Source of the DNA: G965267335 sp965267335
GTDB lineage: Bacteria; Bacteroidota; Bacteroidia; Cytophagales; JAAEPT01
DNA length: 64,000 nucleotides
Assembly (NCBI GenBank): GCA_965267335.1
Contig: OZ253953.1
Span: 434,001 to 498,000 of the forward strand
Reading direction: 5' to 3'
The position numbers and the translations under genes are program-made. Of the stretch, positions 53,636 to 62,371 are shown one piece after another (positions within the stretch are counted from its first letter, which is position 1; every line of letters begins with the position of its first letter). The notes under the pieces are model-generated. The model was not told the DNA's origin. It worked only from the letters and a program-made list of their open reading frames with translations, and made no database searches.

Positions 53636-56248
53636 CTATGCTTTCTCACCCGTTTGTTCAGCGATCTTTTTAATTTCATTGAGTTTCAAAAGTGCCTCTA
53701 CAGGGGAAATCGTATTAATGTCTGTCTTTTCAAGTATCTCGACAATCTGGTCGAAAAACGGGTTGTTTGCCTCAAACATGCTCATCTGGAAGTTGGCTTT
53801 GGGCACCTCTTCCATCCGTTTGCGGGTTCTGTCTTTCACCTTATCTTTTTCCAGAATATGAAGAATCTCACTTGCCCTTATCACCACCTCATTTGGCATG
53901 CCAGCCATTTGCGCAACGTGGATACCAAAGCTATGCTCTGATCCTCCTTTTTTGAGCTTCCGCATAAAGATGACCTTATTCCCAACCTCTTTTACCGATA
54001 CATTAAAATTCTTAATGCGAGGAAAATCATTGGTGAGTTCGTTGAGCTCGTGATAGTGGGTTGCAAACAATGTTTTCGGGGCAAACTTCTGATGATTATG
54101 TAAGAACTCTACAATTGACCAGGCTATGGAAATGCCGTCATAGGTGCTAGTACCTCGGCCTATCTCATCCATCAGGACCAGGCTACGGTCACTTAAATTA
54201 TTGAGAATGCTAGCCGTCTCAGTCATCTCAACCATGAAAGTAGATTCACCTTGAGATAGATTATCGGAAGCCCCCACGCGGGTAAAAATTTTATCGACCA
54301 AACCAATTTCTGCTGATTTGGCCGGAACATAACAGCCAATCTGAGCTAATAAAGTGATGAGGGCTACTTGTCTCAACAGTGCTGACTTACCTGCCATATT
54401 AGGTCCGGTAATGATCATAATCTGCTGTTCCTTGTCATCGAGGTAAACATCATTAGGGATATAGGCTTCTCCCAGCGGTAGCTGCTGCTCGATCACGGGG
54501 TGCCGACCCGACTTGATGTCAATAACATTCCCTTCACTGATGACAGGCTTTGTATATTTATTTTCTCTGGCTACGGTAGCAAAGGAAGCAAGGCAGTCAA
54601 TCTTCGCAATTATCTGAGCGTTGAGTTGTATCTGGGTTACATACTCACCGGCAAAGGCAACCAGTTCAGTAAACATTTGCTGTTCAATGACCTGAATCTT
54701 TTCTTCGGCTGTGAGGATTTTGTCTTCATACTCTTTCAGCTCAGGAGTGATAAATCTCTCTGCATTGACCAGTGTCTGTTTTCTGATCCAGTCATCCGGC
54801 ACTTTGTCTTTCTGTGCATTTGATACCTCCAGATAGTACCCAAAGACCTTGTTATAGGCTATTTTAATTTTTGGGATTCCTGTGCGCTCTATTTCCCGCT
54901 GCTGAATTTGTACAAGGAAGTCTTTTCCTGAAAAAGCGATCGCTCGGAGCTCATCTAATTCACCATTAACTCCATCATTGAAAATTCCTCCCTGGTGCAT
55001 GAGCATAGGAGCATCTTCTTTAATCTCAGCATGGATACGGTCCCTGAGTTTTTCACAAAGGTGTAATTTATCTCCCAGAGCTTCGAGGTTTTTATTTCCA
55101 CTTTTATCGAGTTCCTCCTTGATCGGGGCAATGTAATTGAGAGCTTTGTAGAGCTGCTGCATTTCCCTGGGGTTGATTCTTCTTGCAGCTACTTTGGAGA
55201 TCAGTCGCTCAAGGTCACCGATGGTTTTCAGTTTTTCTGAAATATTCTCTAGTAAGTCCTTATCATTATACAGCGCATCAACGGTTTCGAGTCGCTCTTC
55301 AATCTGTGGCTTGTCCTTGAGGGGTAGCACCATCCACTTCTTCAGCAAGCGGGAGCCCATCGGAGTCAGCGTACGGTCAATCACCTGAATCAAAGGAACA
55401 CCATCGACATGTTGTGAGTAGATTAGCTCAAGATTGCGGATTGTGAATTTATCGAGCCACATGTAGCGCTCTTCCTCAATCCTTGAAATCGAAGTGATAT
55501 GCTTCACCTCCCTGTGTTCAGTATCTTCGAGGTAGAATAAAATAGCACCGGAAGCAACAATTCCAAGTTCCAGATTTTCAATACCAAAACCTTTCAAATT
55601 TGAGGTAGAAAAGTGCTTGCATAAAGCCTCTTTTCCGTAATCAATTGTGTATACCCAGTCATCGAGATAGTAGGTATTATATCTGTCACCAAAGTTCTCT
55701 TCAAACAAATCCCGAATCTGTTTACAGAAAATAACTTCAGAAGGACTAAATCCTTGCAATAGCTTACCAACATAATTAGCATCACCCTGGGCACATAAAA
55801 ACTCACCGGTGGATATGTCCAGAAAGGAAACTCCCCATTGTTTTGCATCATAATATACAGAGGCCAGAAAGTTATTCTTCTTAACATCAAGCACATTATC
55901 ATTATATGACACCCCTGGTGTTACCAGTTCGGTCACTCCTCGCTTAACAATGCCCTTTACTCCCTTGGGGTCTTCAAGCTGGTCACAAATGGCAACGCGT
56001 TGTCCGGCTCTGACCAATCTGGGTAAGTAAGTTTCCAATGCATGGTGAGGAAAGCCAGCTAAAGCAACTTCTGAGGCAGCTCCATTAGAGCGCTTGGTCA
56101 AGGTAATATCTAATATGCCGCTGGCCCGTTCCGCATCATCTCCAAAAGTTTCATAGAAGTCCCCAACTCTGAATAGAAGAAGTGCACCCGGGTACTTTGC
56201 TTTAATCGCATAGTACTGTTTCATCAGGGGTGTCTCTTTCTTTGCCAT
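53636..56248 (-). CDS. mutS: DNA mismatch repair protein MutS
   Basis: 870 residues. N-terminal mismatch-binding domain with FRVGDFYETFGDDA (Phe-x-Glu: the FYE triad). Connector and lever regions follow, then the ATPase: ITGPNMAGKSALLRQ (Walker A), ARVGASDNLSQGESTFMVEM, LVLMDEIGRGTSTYDG (Walker B) and LFATHYHELNEL. Ends in a helical dimerisation tail. Recognises mispairs and recruits MutL. A -7 element on the minus strand at 56312-56319 fits its promoter. Faces the spoU-type methyltransferase gene. Confidence 0.97.
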   Translation of the reverse strand: MAKKETPLMKQYYAIKAKYPGALLLFRVGDFYETFGDDAERASGILDITLTKRSNGAASEVALAGFPHHALETYLPRLVRAGQRVAICDQLEDPKGVKGIVKRGVTELVTPGVSYNDNVLDVKKNNFLASVYYDAKQWGVSFLDISTGEFLCAQGDANYVGKLLQGFSPSEVIFCKQIRDLFEENFGDRYNTYYLDDWVYTIDYGKEALCKHFSTSNLKGFGIENLELGIVASGAILFYLEDTEHREVKHITSISRIEEERYMWLDKFTIRNLELIYSQHVDGVPLIQVIDRTLTPMGSRLLKKWMVLPLKDKPQIEERLETVDALYNDKDLLENISEKLKTIGDLERLISKVAARRINPREMQQLYKALNYIAPIKEELDKSGNKNLEALGDKLHLCEKLRDRIHAEIKEDAPMLMHQGGIFNDGVNGELDELRAIAFSGKDFLVQIQQREIERTGIPKIKIAYNKVFGYYLEVSNAQKDKVPDDWIRKQTLVNAERFITPELKEYEDKILTAEEKIQVIEQQMFTELVAFAGEYVTQIQLNAQIIAKIDCLASFATVARENKYTKPVISEGNVIDIKSGRHPVIEQQLPLGEAYIPNDVYLDDKEQQIMIITGPNMAGKSALLRQVALITLLAQIGCYVPAKSAEIGLVDKIFTRVGASDNLSQGESTFMVEMTETASILNNLSDRSLVLMDEIGRGTSTYDGISIAWSIVEFLHNHQKFAPKTLFATHYHELNELTNDFPRIKNFNVSVKEVGNKVIFMRKLKKGGSEHSFGIHVAQMAGMPNEVVIRASEILHILEKDKVKDRTRKRMEEVPKANFQMSMFEANNPFFDQIVEILEKTDINTISPVEALLKLNEIKKIAEQTGEKA

Positions 56249-56311
56249 AGAAGATTGCTGAAATGTGTGATTTTCCTTTAAAACGGCCTTTTCAGGAGTA
56301 AAAGCCTAATA

Positions 56312-56319
56312 CAAAGCTA
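56312..56319 (-). promoter_or_regulatory. TAnnTTTG -7 element of mutS
   Basis: TAGCTTTG on the minus strand, exact consensus match, 64 bp upstream of the mutS ATG. The opposite promoter element lies 12 bp away, so the two share a divergent control region. Confidence 0.5.
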
Positions 56320-56331
56320 CTTATTTTCTCC

Positions 56332-56339
56332 TATCTTTG
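56332..56339 (+). promoter_or_regulatory. TAnnTTTG -7 element of the SpoU-type methyltransferase gene
   Basis: TATCTTTG on plus, exact consensus match, 17 bp upstream of the ATG at 56357. The implied leader is very short. Confidence 0.55.
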
Positions 56340-56356
56340 ACACACAAGTTATCAAC

Positions 56357-56875
56357 ATGCGCAAACTAAAAACGGACGAACTAAACCGGGTTTCAGTAGA
56401 AGAATTCAAGACCCAAAAAAAGAGACCAATCATTGTCGCTTTAGACAGTATCAGGAGCATGAATAATGTTGGTTCTGTTTTCCGAACCTGTGATGCCTTT
56501 GCGATTCAAAAACTAATATTGGGAGGTATCACTGCCCAACCTCCTCATCGTGATATCCACAAAACCGCAATTGGTGCAGAGGATGCTGTCAATTGGGAAC
56601 ACACAGCTGACTTGACCACTAGCCTCAAAGAACTAAAAAGAGAGGGTTATACAATCTACGGCATAGAACAGACTGACAAAAGCACTTTTTTGAATGACTT
56701 CAATTATCAATCCAATGATAAAATCGTTTTGGTATTTGGAAACGAGGTCTTTGGTGTCAGTGACGAAGTGTTGGAAGTTTGTGATGGCGTACTTGAAATT
56801 CCGCAATTCGGCACGAAGCATTCGTTGAATATTTCGGTAAGTGTTGGGGTGGTGTTGTGGGAGTTGGTGAGGTGA
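56357..56875 (+). CDS. SpoU/TrmH-family RNA 2'-O-methyltransferase
   Basis: 172 residues. SPOUT motif 1 SMNNVGSVFRTCDAF, motif 2 IVLVFGNEVFGVSDEVLEVCD, motif 3 IPQFGTKHSLNISVSVGVVLWEL. The knot fold binds SAM; the N.vGsvfRtcDaF and asparagine-rich motif 3 are TrmH/SpoU type. A minimal protein without the L30e-like N-terminal extension, so substrate (tRNA or rRNA) cannot be told. Its end meets the DUF4249 gene, 2 bp away. Confidence 0.9.
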   Translation: MRKLKTDELNRVSVEEFKTQKKRPIIVALDSIRSMNNVGSVFRTCDAFAIQKLILGGITAQPPHRDIHKTAIGAEDAVNWEHTADLTTSLKELKREGYTIYGIEQTDKSTFLNDFNYQSNDKIVLVFGNEVFGVSDEVLEVCDGVLEIPQFGTKHSLNISVSVGVVLWELVR

Positions 56876-56877
56876 AA

Positions 56878-57822
56878 TTACTCCGGAATAATCACTTGAT
56901 ATTCATCTACCGCATACCCTGCCCATACTCCAAGCCCTCCTACGATATTCGATGAAATAACAATAGGCTTGGAAAAAATACCTCCGGTCTGTCCTTGATC
57001 GTATTCAAGTGAAAACCAAAAATCGTAGGTTGCTTCATCGATGGCACACCATCTGAATCTCATCGTATCTCCTTTCACGAAGTATAAATAGGTTTCGAAA
57101 TCAATGTCGCCATTACGGTCATAGCCAGGTTCTAGGGCGAAATCGAAGGTCTCTCCATCATAGTTTACAAATGACTGGTCATCATAAACGGAGTTGAAGT
57201 ACGGAGTATAGTAAGGTTCACTGTTCCTTTTGCTAAAATATCGAACGTAGTTGGGCACTCCGGCCGGGTCCGCGTAGCGGGCAAATACCGAAACCAATGT
57301 GTCTACTTCCGGGTCAGGATGCGGCTCAATCCACAGCGAATCCAATCCGGCCTTCACCGGAATCGTGGTCACAGATGATAGCATATTGCCCCCGGTTTCT
57401 ATATCCAACCAATACGATTTTCCTTCCTGTCCTATCATACTAAAAGACATATCGGTATAAAAATAAAATGTCACTTGAGAGGAACTATCAGAAGGTATAT
57501 CAACCCCTAGCGAGTCTGTGAAATAGTCCAAAATAATTTGACCCAATGAATCAGAGGAAACCTCAGTTAATTGAACCGTATCAGTTCCATCTGTTACTGT
57601 TATGTTAGCTCCGTGCACGAAGCTCTCTTCAATATCTTCAATACTGGTCTCTTCAAAGAAGGGTGTCGTTCTGGTAAGAATAACGAAAGGAACCTGGTCG
57701 GTATAAATACTTCCCTCGACAACAATTTTTGGTTCATGTTCCGGTGCATCTAATTCTATATCCTGTTCACAGGACCAGAAAAGAGTAATGCCAATTAGCG
57801 ATATGTATTTATACCATTTCAA
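56878..57822 (-). CDS. DUF4249 family outer-membrane lipoprotein
   Basis: 314 residues; YKYISLIGITLFWSCEQD with lipobox FWSC. Mature part starts DIELDAPEHEPKIVVEGSIYTDQVPFVILTRTTPFFE, the DUF4249 opening, and continues beta-rich. This family always pairs with a TonB-dependent receptor and is thought to form its surface lid or partner. Its ATG overlaps the receptor's stop by 4 bp on the same strand, downstream of it. Ligand unknown. Confidence 0.88.
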   Translation of the reverse strand: MKWYKYISLIGITLFWSCEQDIELDAPEHEPKIVVEGSIYTDQVPFVILTRTTPFFEETSIEDIEESFVHGANITVTDGTDTVQLTEVSSDSLGQIILDYFTDSLGVDIPSDSSSQVTFYFYTDMSFSMIGQEGKSYWLDIETGGNMLSSVTTIPVKAGLDSLWIEPHPDPEVDTLVSVFARYADPAGVPNYVRYFSKRNSEPYYTPYFNSVYDDQSFVNYDGETFDFALEPGYDRNGDIDFETYLYFVKGDTMRFRWCAIDEATYDFWFSLEYDQGQTGGIFSKPIVISSNIVGGLGVWAGYAVDEYQVIIPE

Positions 57823-60167
57823 AACTTAAAGTTCCAGGTTGCTGAAGCAAGTATCGGGAATATATAAACTTTCTTAGGTGTCACCTTTAGCTTACCATCG
57901 ATCGGATCTCCTTCGGTATCAATATATATAAGGTAAGCATTCTTTCGGTTATACATATTATAAATTGAGAAGGTCCAGTACCTTTCATATTTTAAATCCT
58001 TTTTCTTAGGATAAAGCGTCAATGCCAAATCCATTCTATGATATGCCGGCATCCGATAACCGTTTCTTGGTCCCCACACATTTACAACTGTTTGTTCTAT
58101 TAAATACCTTCCTTCTTGTATCGTTACCGCCATTCCAGACCCAAGTACAAAAGTTGCTCCCAGCGTTACCTGATCGTTCAACTTGTAGGTTCCTACAATA
58201 CTTAAATCATGTCTTCGATCGTATCTTGCAGGGAACACCCCTCCATCATTAATTTGATCGAATTTTCTTTCGGTACGAGACAACGTATACCCAATCCATC
58301 CCTGGAAATCACCCTTCCTTTTCTTCACGAATAATTCAAGTCCATAGGCTATGCCTTTGCCGAACACCAATTCTCTTTCAAGCTCTCCCGAAAGTACTGG
58401 CGCAAAATCCTCACGATACTCCACTTGATTCTTCATATCTCGATAAAAGACTTCCGCACTCGTTTCGTATTCGTTGTCTACAAAGTTTCTGTAATAACCC
58501 AGTGAATATTGCGAGCCTCTTTGCGGGTCAACCAGAGCAGAACTAGGGACCCAAACATCGAAAGGAAGAGCATTTCCTGAAATTGAAAGCAAATGCATAT
58601 ATTGATTGCTTACCGCCCAGGCAGCTTTTATGGATGAGGTTGAGTCCAGAGAATAACGCATGGATAATCTTGGCTCCCAGCCAGTCCAGTCTTTTACCTT
58701 TTCACCTTTAGCATATCGGATGGTATCTACCACACTACCGTTTTCTTCGAGGAAATTGTAAGGGCCCAGCTGTGCAAAATACGAAAAGCGCAGACCTGCA
58801 TTAATTTTGATCTTATCCGAAATTTCAGTTTCGTGTGCTAAGTAAGCAGCCCCTTCCCTTGCGTATTTTTTTTCATTCAACACACCCGTTTCAAAATCAC
58901 CATCACTGCCTGAGGCTCCAAAGCTTCGGGGAACAAAATCATGGTAGGCATACTGAACACCAAATGTCATCTTATTCTTTTCATTGAAAAAATAATCGAA
59001 GTCCAGCTTGCCAGTATAATCATTCAACCGGGATTCCAGGTTGCTTGAGAAATCATCAAAGGTAGTTTCCAGGTTAAAAATATAGTTGTTGTACAAAGCC
59101 TGGGTTTTCATAGTAAGCTTATCACTAAATATATGATCCCAGCGTAGCGAGTTAGTATAGTTACCCCACCAAAAGTCTGCTTTAAATCGACCATCCAGTA
59201 AATTAAATGCCGCAACATCTTTTCCGTAGTAGGAACTATAGGATATTTGATCCTTGTCAGAGAACTTATGGGTAAGTTTTCCATTCAGATCATAGAAGTA
59301 ATACGGAATTCCATTCTTTAAAAAAGGATTGACAAGTACATCAATATAGGTTCTACGTCCACTTAGAAGGAAGCTTGTCTTATCTTTTTTTATTGGTCCA
59401 TTCACGGTTAATCGGGAAGAGATTAGCCCAATTCCACCCTCCGCATTCCATTTTTCGAAACTCCCTTCTTTCATTTTAAAATCTACAACGGAAGATAGTC
59501 TGCCCCCATATCGCGCAGGTATGGACCCTTTGTATAGGTCCACACTTTCAATGCCATCCGCATTAAAAACAGAAAAGAAGCCAAAAAGGTGACCGGTATT
59601 GTAAACCAGTGCATCATCGAACAACACCAGGTTCTGGTCAGGGCCTCCACCCCGCACATATAGACCTGAATTACCCTCTCCAGCTGATTGTACACCGGGA
59701 AGCAACTGCAGTGTTTTCATTATATCGACCTCGCCAAAAACGGCAGGAATAAATTTAACCTCTTGAGTCGATAAAGTTTGCTTGCCCATTTCGGTCGTCT
59801 CTACATTTTCATCCGTTCTTTCAAAGGTAAGCTCTATGTCTTCCTGCTTCTGAAACTCCAGACTAAGCACAGGCTTCAGCGTGAGATCTTTATTTAAGTT
59901 AATCGACTTTTGATATGGCTTGTGGCCAATGGATTGTATCACCAAGGTATAGTTTCCCGCTGGCGCTGAAAAAGCAAAACTTCCATCTGCTCCCGTGATG
60001 GCTCCTTTACTTGGCATTTCTTTCAACGTGACAACGGCACCAGTCACCGCCTCACTATTAGAGCTGTCCTGTACCGTTCCTTTTATCTGATAGTTGGTTT
60101 GACCCAAGGTGGCAAGGGCAGCCAAAAACAGAAATGAGGTAAGCAGTATAGTTTTCAAAAAATTCAA
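57819..60167 (-). CDS. TonB-dependent receptor with carboxypeptidase-like domain
   Basis: 782 residues; TTG start at 60167. Signal peptide KTILLTSFLFLAALATLGQ. CarboxypepD_reg-like domain ~24-105 (YQIKGTVQDSSNSEAVTGAVV). Plug ~125-235: VDIMKTLQLLPGVQSAGEGN, GLYVRGGGPDQNLVLFDDA, SVDLYKGSIPARYGGRLSSVVDF. The remaining ~540 residues form the barrel, ending in ILASATWNFKF. It imports a ligand through the outer membrane using TonB energy, together with the DUF4249 lipoprotein. An inverted repeat just upstream (60225-60268) may affect its expression. Confidence 0.93.
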   Translation of the reverse strand: MNFLKTILLTSFLFLAALATLGQTNYQIKGTVQDSSNSEAVTGAVVTLKEMPSKGAITGADGSFAFSAPAGNYTLVIQSIGHKPYQKSINLNKDLTLKPVLSLEFQKQEDIELTFERTDENVETTEMGKQTLSTQEVKFIPAVFGEVDIMKTLQLLPGVQSAGEGNSGLYVRGGGPDQNLVLFDDALVYNTGHLFGFFSVFNADGIESVDLYKGSIPARYGGRLSSVVDFKMKEGSFEKWNAEGGIGLISSRLTVNGPIKKDKTSFLLSGRRTYIDVLVNPFLKNGIPYYFYDLNGKLTHKFSDKDQISYSSYYGKDVAAFNLLDGRFKADFWWGNYTNSLRWDHIFSDKLTMKTQALYNNYIFNLETTFDDFSSNLESRLNDYTGKLDFDYFFNEKNKMTFGVQYAYHDFVPRSFGASGSDGDFETGVLNEKKYAREGAAYLAHETEISDKIKINAGLRFSYFAQLGPYNFLEENGSVVDTIRYAKGEKVKDWTGWEPRLSMRYSLDSTSSIKAAWAVSNQYMHLLSISGNALPFDVWVPSSALVDPQRGSQYSLGYYRNFVDNEYETSAEVFYRDMKNQVEYREDFAPVLSGELERELVFGKGIAYGLELFVKKRKGDFQGWIGYTLSRTERKFDQINDGGVFPARYDRRHDLSIVGTYKLNDQVTLGATFVLGSGMAVTIQEGRYLIEQTVVNVWGPRNGYRMPAYHRMDLALTLYPKKKDLKYERYWTFSIYNMYNRKNAYLIYIDTEGDPIDGKLKVTPKKVYIFPILASATWNFKF

Positions 60168-60224
60168 CGGTTGCTTTTCTGCCAGAATAATGTGATCAAT
60201 TTAGTAGATTTCTGAAACCAACAC

Positions 60225-60268
60225 CAGTCTTTTCGACTAACGCCAGCGCTTTACCTACTAAAAGACTG
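60225..60268. repeat. Inverted repeat upstream of the TonB receptor gene
   Basis: CAGTCTTTT (60225-60233) and AAAAGACTG (60260-60268) are perfect 9-bp complements, spacer 26 nt. A competing pair TTAGTAG/CTACTAA (60201-60207 and 60255-60261) overlaps it. It sits between the lipoprotein stop and the receptor start on the minus strand: a terminator without T-tract, or a switching leader. Confidence 0.4.
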
Positions 60269-60284
60269 ATAACTTAGAGAAAAG

Positions 60285-60764
60285 TTACATTTCGAGAATT
60301 AAATATTTTCTCCAGAAGGTAAGAAAGTGAACGCGGAACCCATTTGAGTCGAGCGATTCAGCTCTTGTAAATATGATTCTTGACTCATTATCAATGGATT
60401 GTAAGTTATCCGGCAGGGGATCTCCTTGTTCAGAGCTATATTGATATGCCTCAACAATTGATCTCTCAATTTCAGATAATTCCCCTAAAGAATCCGAATT
60501 ATAGGTCTTGTAAGTAACGTTATTATCATTCAATATACTTTCCAAAGAATCCGGGTGGGTCACCTTAATAATCTCTATTAATTCTTTTCCCCGACTTTCA
60601 GCATAAGCCATCAATTCACCCTTCTTGACCCGTTTGATTTTTCGGGCTTCCAATTCATCCTTAATTTTTGATGTGTCTGCCTTCTCCATTTCACAGGCCA
60701 ATAAAGCCACCAAGGAGAGTACAGAAAAAACTACTACGTGGAACTTATGTGTTGAGCTTTTCAT
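60285..60764 (-). CDS. Uncharacterised lipoprotein
   Basis: 159 residues from the ATG at 60764 (MKSSTHKFHVVVFSVLSLVALLAC, lipobox ALLAC); the upstream nine codons lack signal value. The mature part is acidic and helical: ELMAYAESRGKELIEIIKV, PDSLESILNDNNVTYKTYNSDSLG, EAYQYSSEQGDPLPDNLQS. It faintly resembles DUF3365-type heme-adjacent sensor domains, but there is no heme motif. Divergent from prfA with a palindrome between. Confidence 0.65.
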   Translation of the reverse strand: MKSSTHKFHVVVFSVLSLVALLACEMEKADTSKIKDELEARKIKRVKKGELMAYAESRGKELIEIIKVTHPDSLESILNDNNVTYKTYNSDSLGELSEIERSIVEAYQYSSEQGDPLPDNLQSIDNESRIIFTRAESLDSNGFRVHFLTFWRKYLILEM

Positions 60765-60773
60765 TTCTACGAA

Positions 60774-60802
60774 GTTAACATTGTCTGACAAACAATGTTT
60801 AC
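60774..60802. promoter_or_regulatory. Palindrome between divergent lipoprotein and prfA genes
   Basis: GTTAACATTGT (60774-60784) and ACAATGTTTAC (60792-60802) are complementary at 10 of 11 positions with a 7-nt spacer. It lies just upstream of the lipoprotein ATG (60764) and of the prfA -7 element. An operator or leader hairpin. Confidence 0.45.
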
Positions 60803-60810
60803 CAATTTGT

Positions 60811-60818
60811 TATCTTTG
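60811..60818 (+). promoter_or_regulatory. TAnnTTTG -7 element of prfA
   Basis: TATCTTTG, exact consensus match, 20 bp upstream of the ATG at 60839. The palindrome at 60774-60802 would cover its -33 region. Confidence 0.55.
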
Positions 60819-60838
60819 TGCTCCTATTATGAACTAAG

Positions 60839-61909
60839 ATGGTAGAGAAACTCGAGGAAATAAAGAAGCGATTTGAAGAAGTAGGTGAACTGCTTGTATT
60901 GCCTGAAACCATGGCTGATATGAAGAAGTATTCTTCACTTAGCAAGGAGTACAAGGATTTGGAGAAGGTCGTGAAAAAGTATGACGAGTATAAAAAAGTC
61001 AGCGAGGACCTGAAGGGAGCCAAAGAAGTATTGGAAACTGAAAAGGATCCGGAATTCCGTGATATGGCTAAAATGGAGCTCGAGGAGCTGGAGCCTTTGA
61101 AGGAAGAACTTGAGGAAGAGCTTAAGCAGCTCCTCATACCTAAGGATCCCAACGATTCCAAAAATGCCATTCTGGAGATTAGAGCCGGGGCAGGGGGAGA
61201 CGAATCTTCTTTGTTTGCGGGGGACCTATTCCGGATGTATCAGCGGTTCTGTGAAACCAAAGGTTGGAGCGTCAGCATCTCTGAAGCCGTAGAAGGAACG
61301 GCTGGCGGATTCAGTAAAATAGTTGCTAATATTGAAGGTGAAGATGTATATGGTGAGCTAAAGTTTGAATCTGGTGTACATAGAGTGCAACGAGTACCGG
61401 CAACAGAATCACAAGGGCGGGTACATACTTCAGCGGCCAGTGTGGCAGTACTGCCAGAGGCTGAAGAAGTTGACTTTGAGCTTGACATGAAAGACATCAA
61501 AAAAGACACCTACCGGGCATCAGGTGCCGGTGGTCAGCACGTGAACAAAACAGAATCGGCAGTTCGGCTTACCCACATCCCTACGGGAATTGTGGCCGAG
61601 TGCCAGGACGGGCGTTCACAGCATGCGAACTATGATAAGGCATTGACAAATCTGCGGTCAAAGTTATACGAAATCGAACTCCGCAAACAAAACGATGAGG
61701 TAAGTGCTCACCGTAAGTCTCTTGTAGGTAGTGGCGACCGCTCAGACAAAATAAGAACCTATAATTACCCTCAAGGGCGAGTGACTGATCATCGGATTAA
61801 CATGACGGTATACAACCTTGATAATGTAATCAATGGTGATATTGGCGAATTCATTGAAAGCTTGAGAATCGCTGAGAATGCTGAAAAAATGAAAGAAGGA
61901 GCTGAATAA
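60839..61909 (+). CDS. prfA: Peptide chain release factor 1
   Basis: 356 residues. N-terminal coiled coil (VEKLEEIKKRFEEVGELL), stop-codon reading domain with the RF1 PxT tripeptide in RVPATESQGRVHTS, and the catalytic GGQ loop GAGGQHVNKTESAVRLTHIP. C-terminal RTYNYPQGRVTDHRI. Releases the nascent chain at UAA and UAG. The PxT rather than SPF motif separates it from RF2. Followed by a small membrane protein gene 11 bp on. Confidence 0.97.
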   Translation: MVEKLEEIKKRFEEVGELLVLPETMADMKKYSSLSKEYKDLEKVVKKYDEYKKVSEDLKGAKEVLETEKDPEFRDMAKMELEELEPLKEELEEELKQLLIPKDPNDSKNAILEIRAGAGGDESSLFAGDLFRMYQRFCETKGWSVSISEAVEGTAGGFSKIVANIEGEDVYGELKFESGVHRVQRVPATESQGRVHTSAASVAVLPEAEEVDFELDMKDIKKDTYRASGAGGQHVNKTESAVRLTHIPTGIVAECQDGRSQHANYDKALTNLRSKLYEIELRKQNDEVSAHRKSLVGSGDRSDKIRTYNYPQGRVTDHRINMTVYNLDNVINGDIGEFIESLRIAENAEKMKEGAE

Positions 61910-61920
61910 GTTCCTTTACC

Positions 61921-62358
61921 ATGGACCCAATCAACTATCAAAATCAAGATTTCGAAAACGCCAAACGCTATTATGGTGAAAAGGCGGACTTTGACTATGT
62001 TGCTAATCGGCTGGCAGAATATGGAGTGAAGGATAAAGCAATTGACGCTATTCTATCTGATCTAAAAAAGTCACTAAAGAAAGACATCAGATCTGGTTCT
62101 AATAGAAAAATGCTCCAAGGCTTCACAATAGTTCTATTGTCGGCTTGTCTGGTGCTGATTTCTTCTGGCTATTGGTTTTACAGTAGAGTTGTAGGATTTA
62201 TAGGTATTTTTATCATGATTTATGGTTTCGTAAAAATCGGGGGCGGATTAAAAATTTGGTTGGACATAGAAGACAGCAGCTTCTTCCGACAGTTCAAACC
62301 AACTGATCGGGGCAAACCTATCAAACAGAAGAAATCACCCAATAAAAACCAAAACTAA
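61921..62358 (+). CDS. Small membrane protein of unknown function
   Basis: 145 residues. Soluble helical N-terminal ~60 residues (DFDYVANRLAEYGVKDKAIDAILSDLKKSLKKDI), then two membrane segments (LQGFTIVLLSACLVLISSGYWFY, VVGFIGIFIMIYGFVKI), then a basic tail. No motif recognised. Eleven bp after prfA and likely cotranscribed; the next gene starts 13 bp later. Confidence 0.65.
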   Translation: MDPINYQNQDFENAKRYYGEKADFDYVANRLAEYGVKDKAIDAILSDLKKSLKKDIRSGSNRKMLQGFTIVLLSACLVLISSGYWFYSRVVGFIGIFIMIYGFVKIGGGLKIWLDIEDSSFFRQFKPTDRGKPIKQKKSPNKNQN

Positions 62359-62371
62359 GCGTTAGCGAAAA

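Noticed and set aside
60799..61170. Minus-strand 123-residue serine-rich frame opposite prfA
   Set aside because: It is the complement of the glutamate/lysine-rich N terminus of prfA; the low-complexity serine content is a mirror effect.
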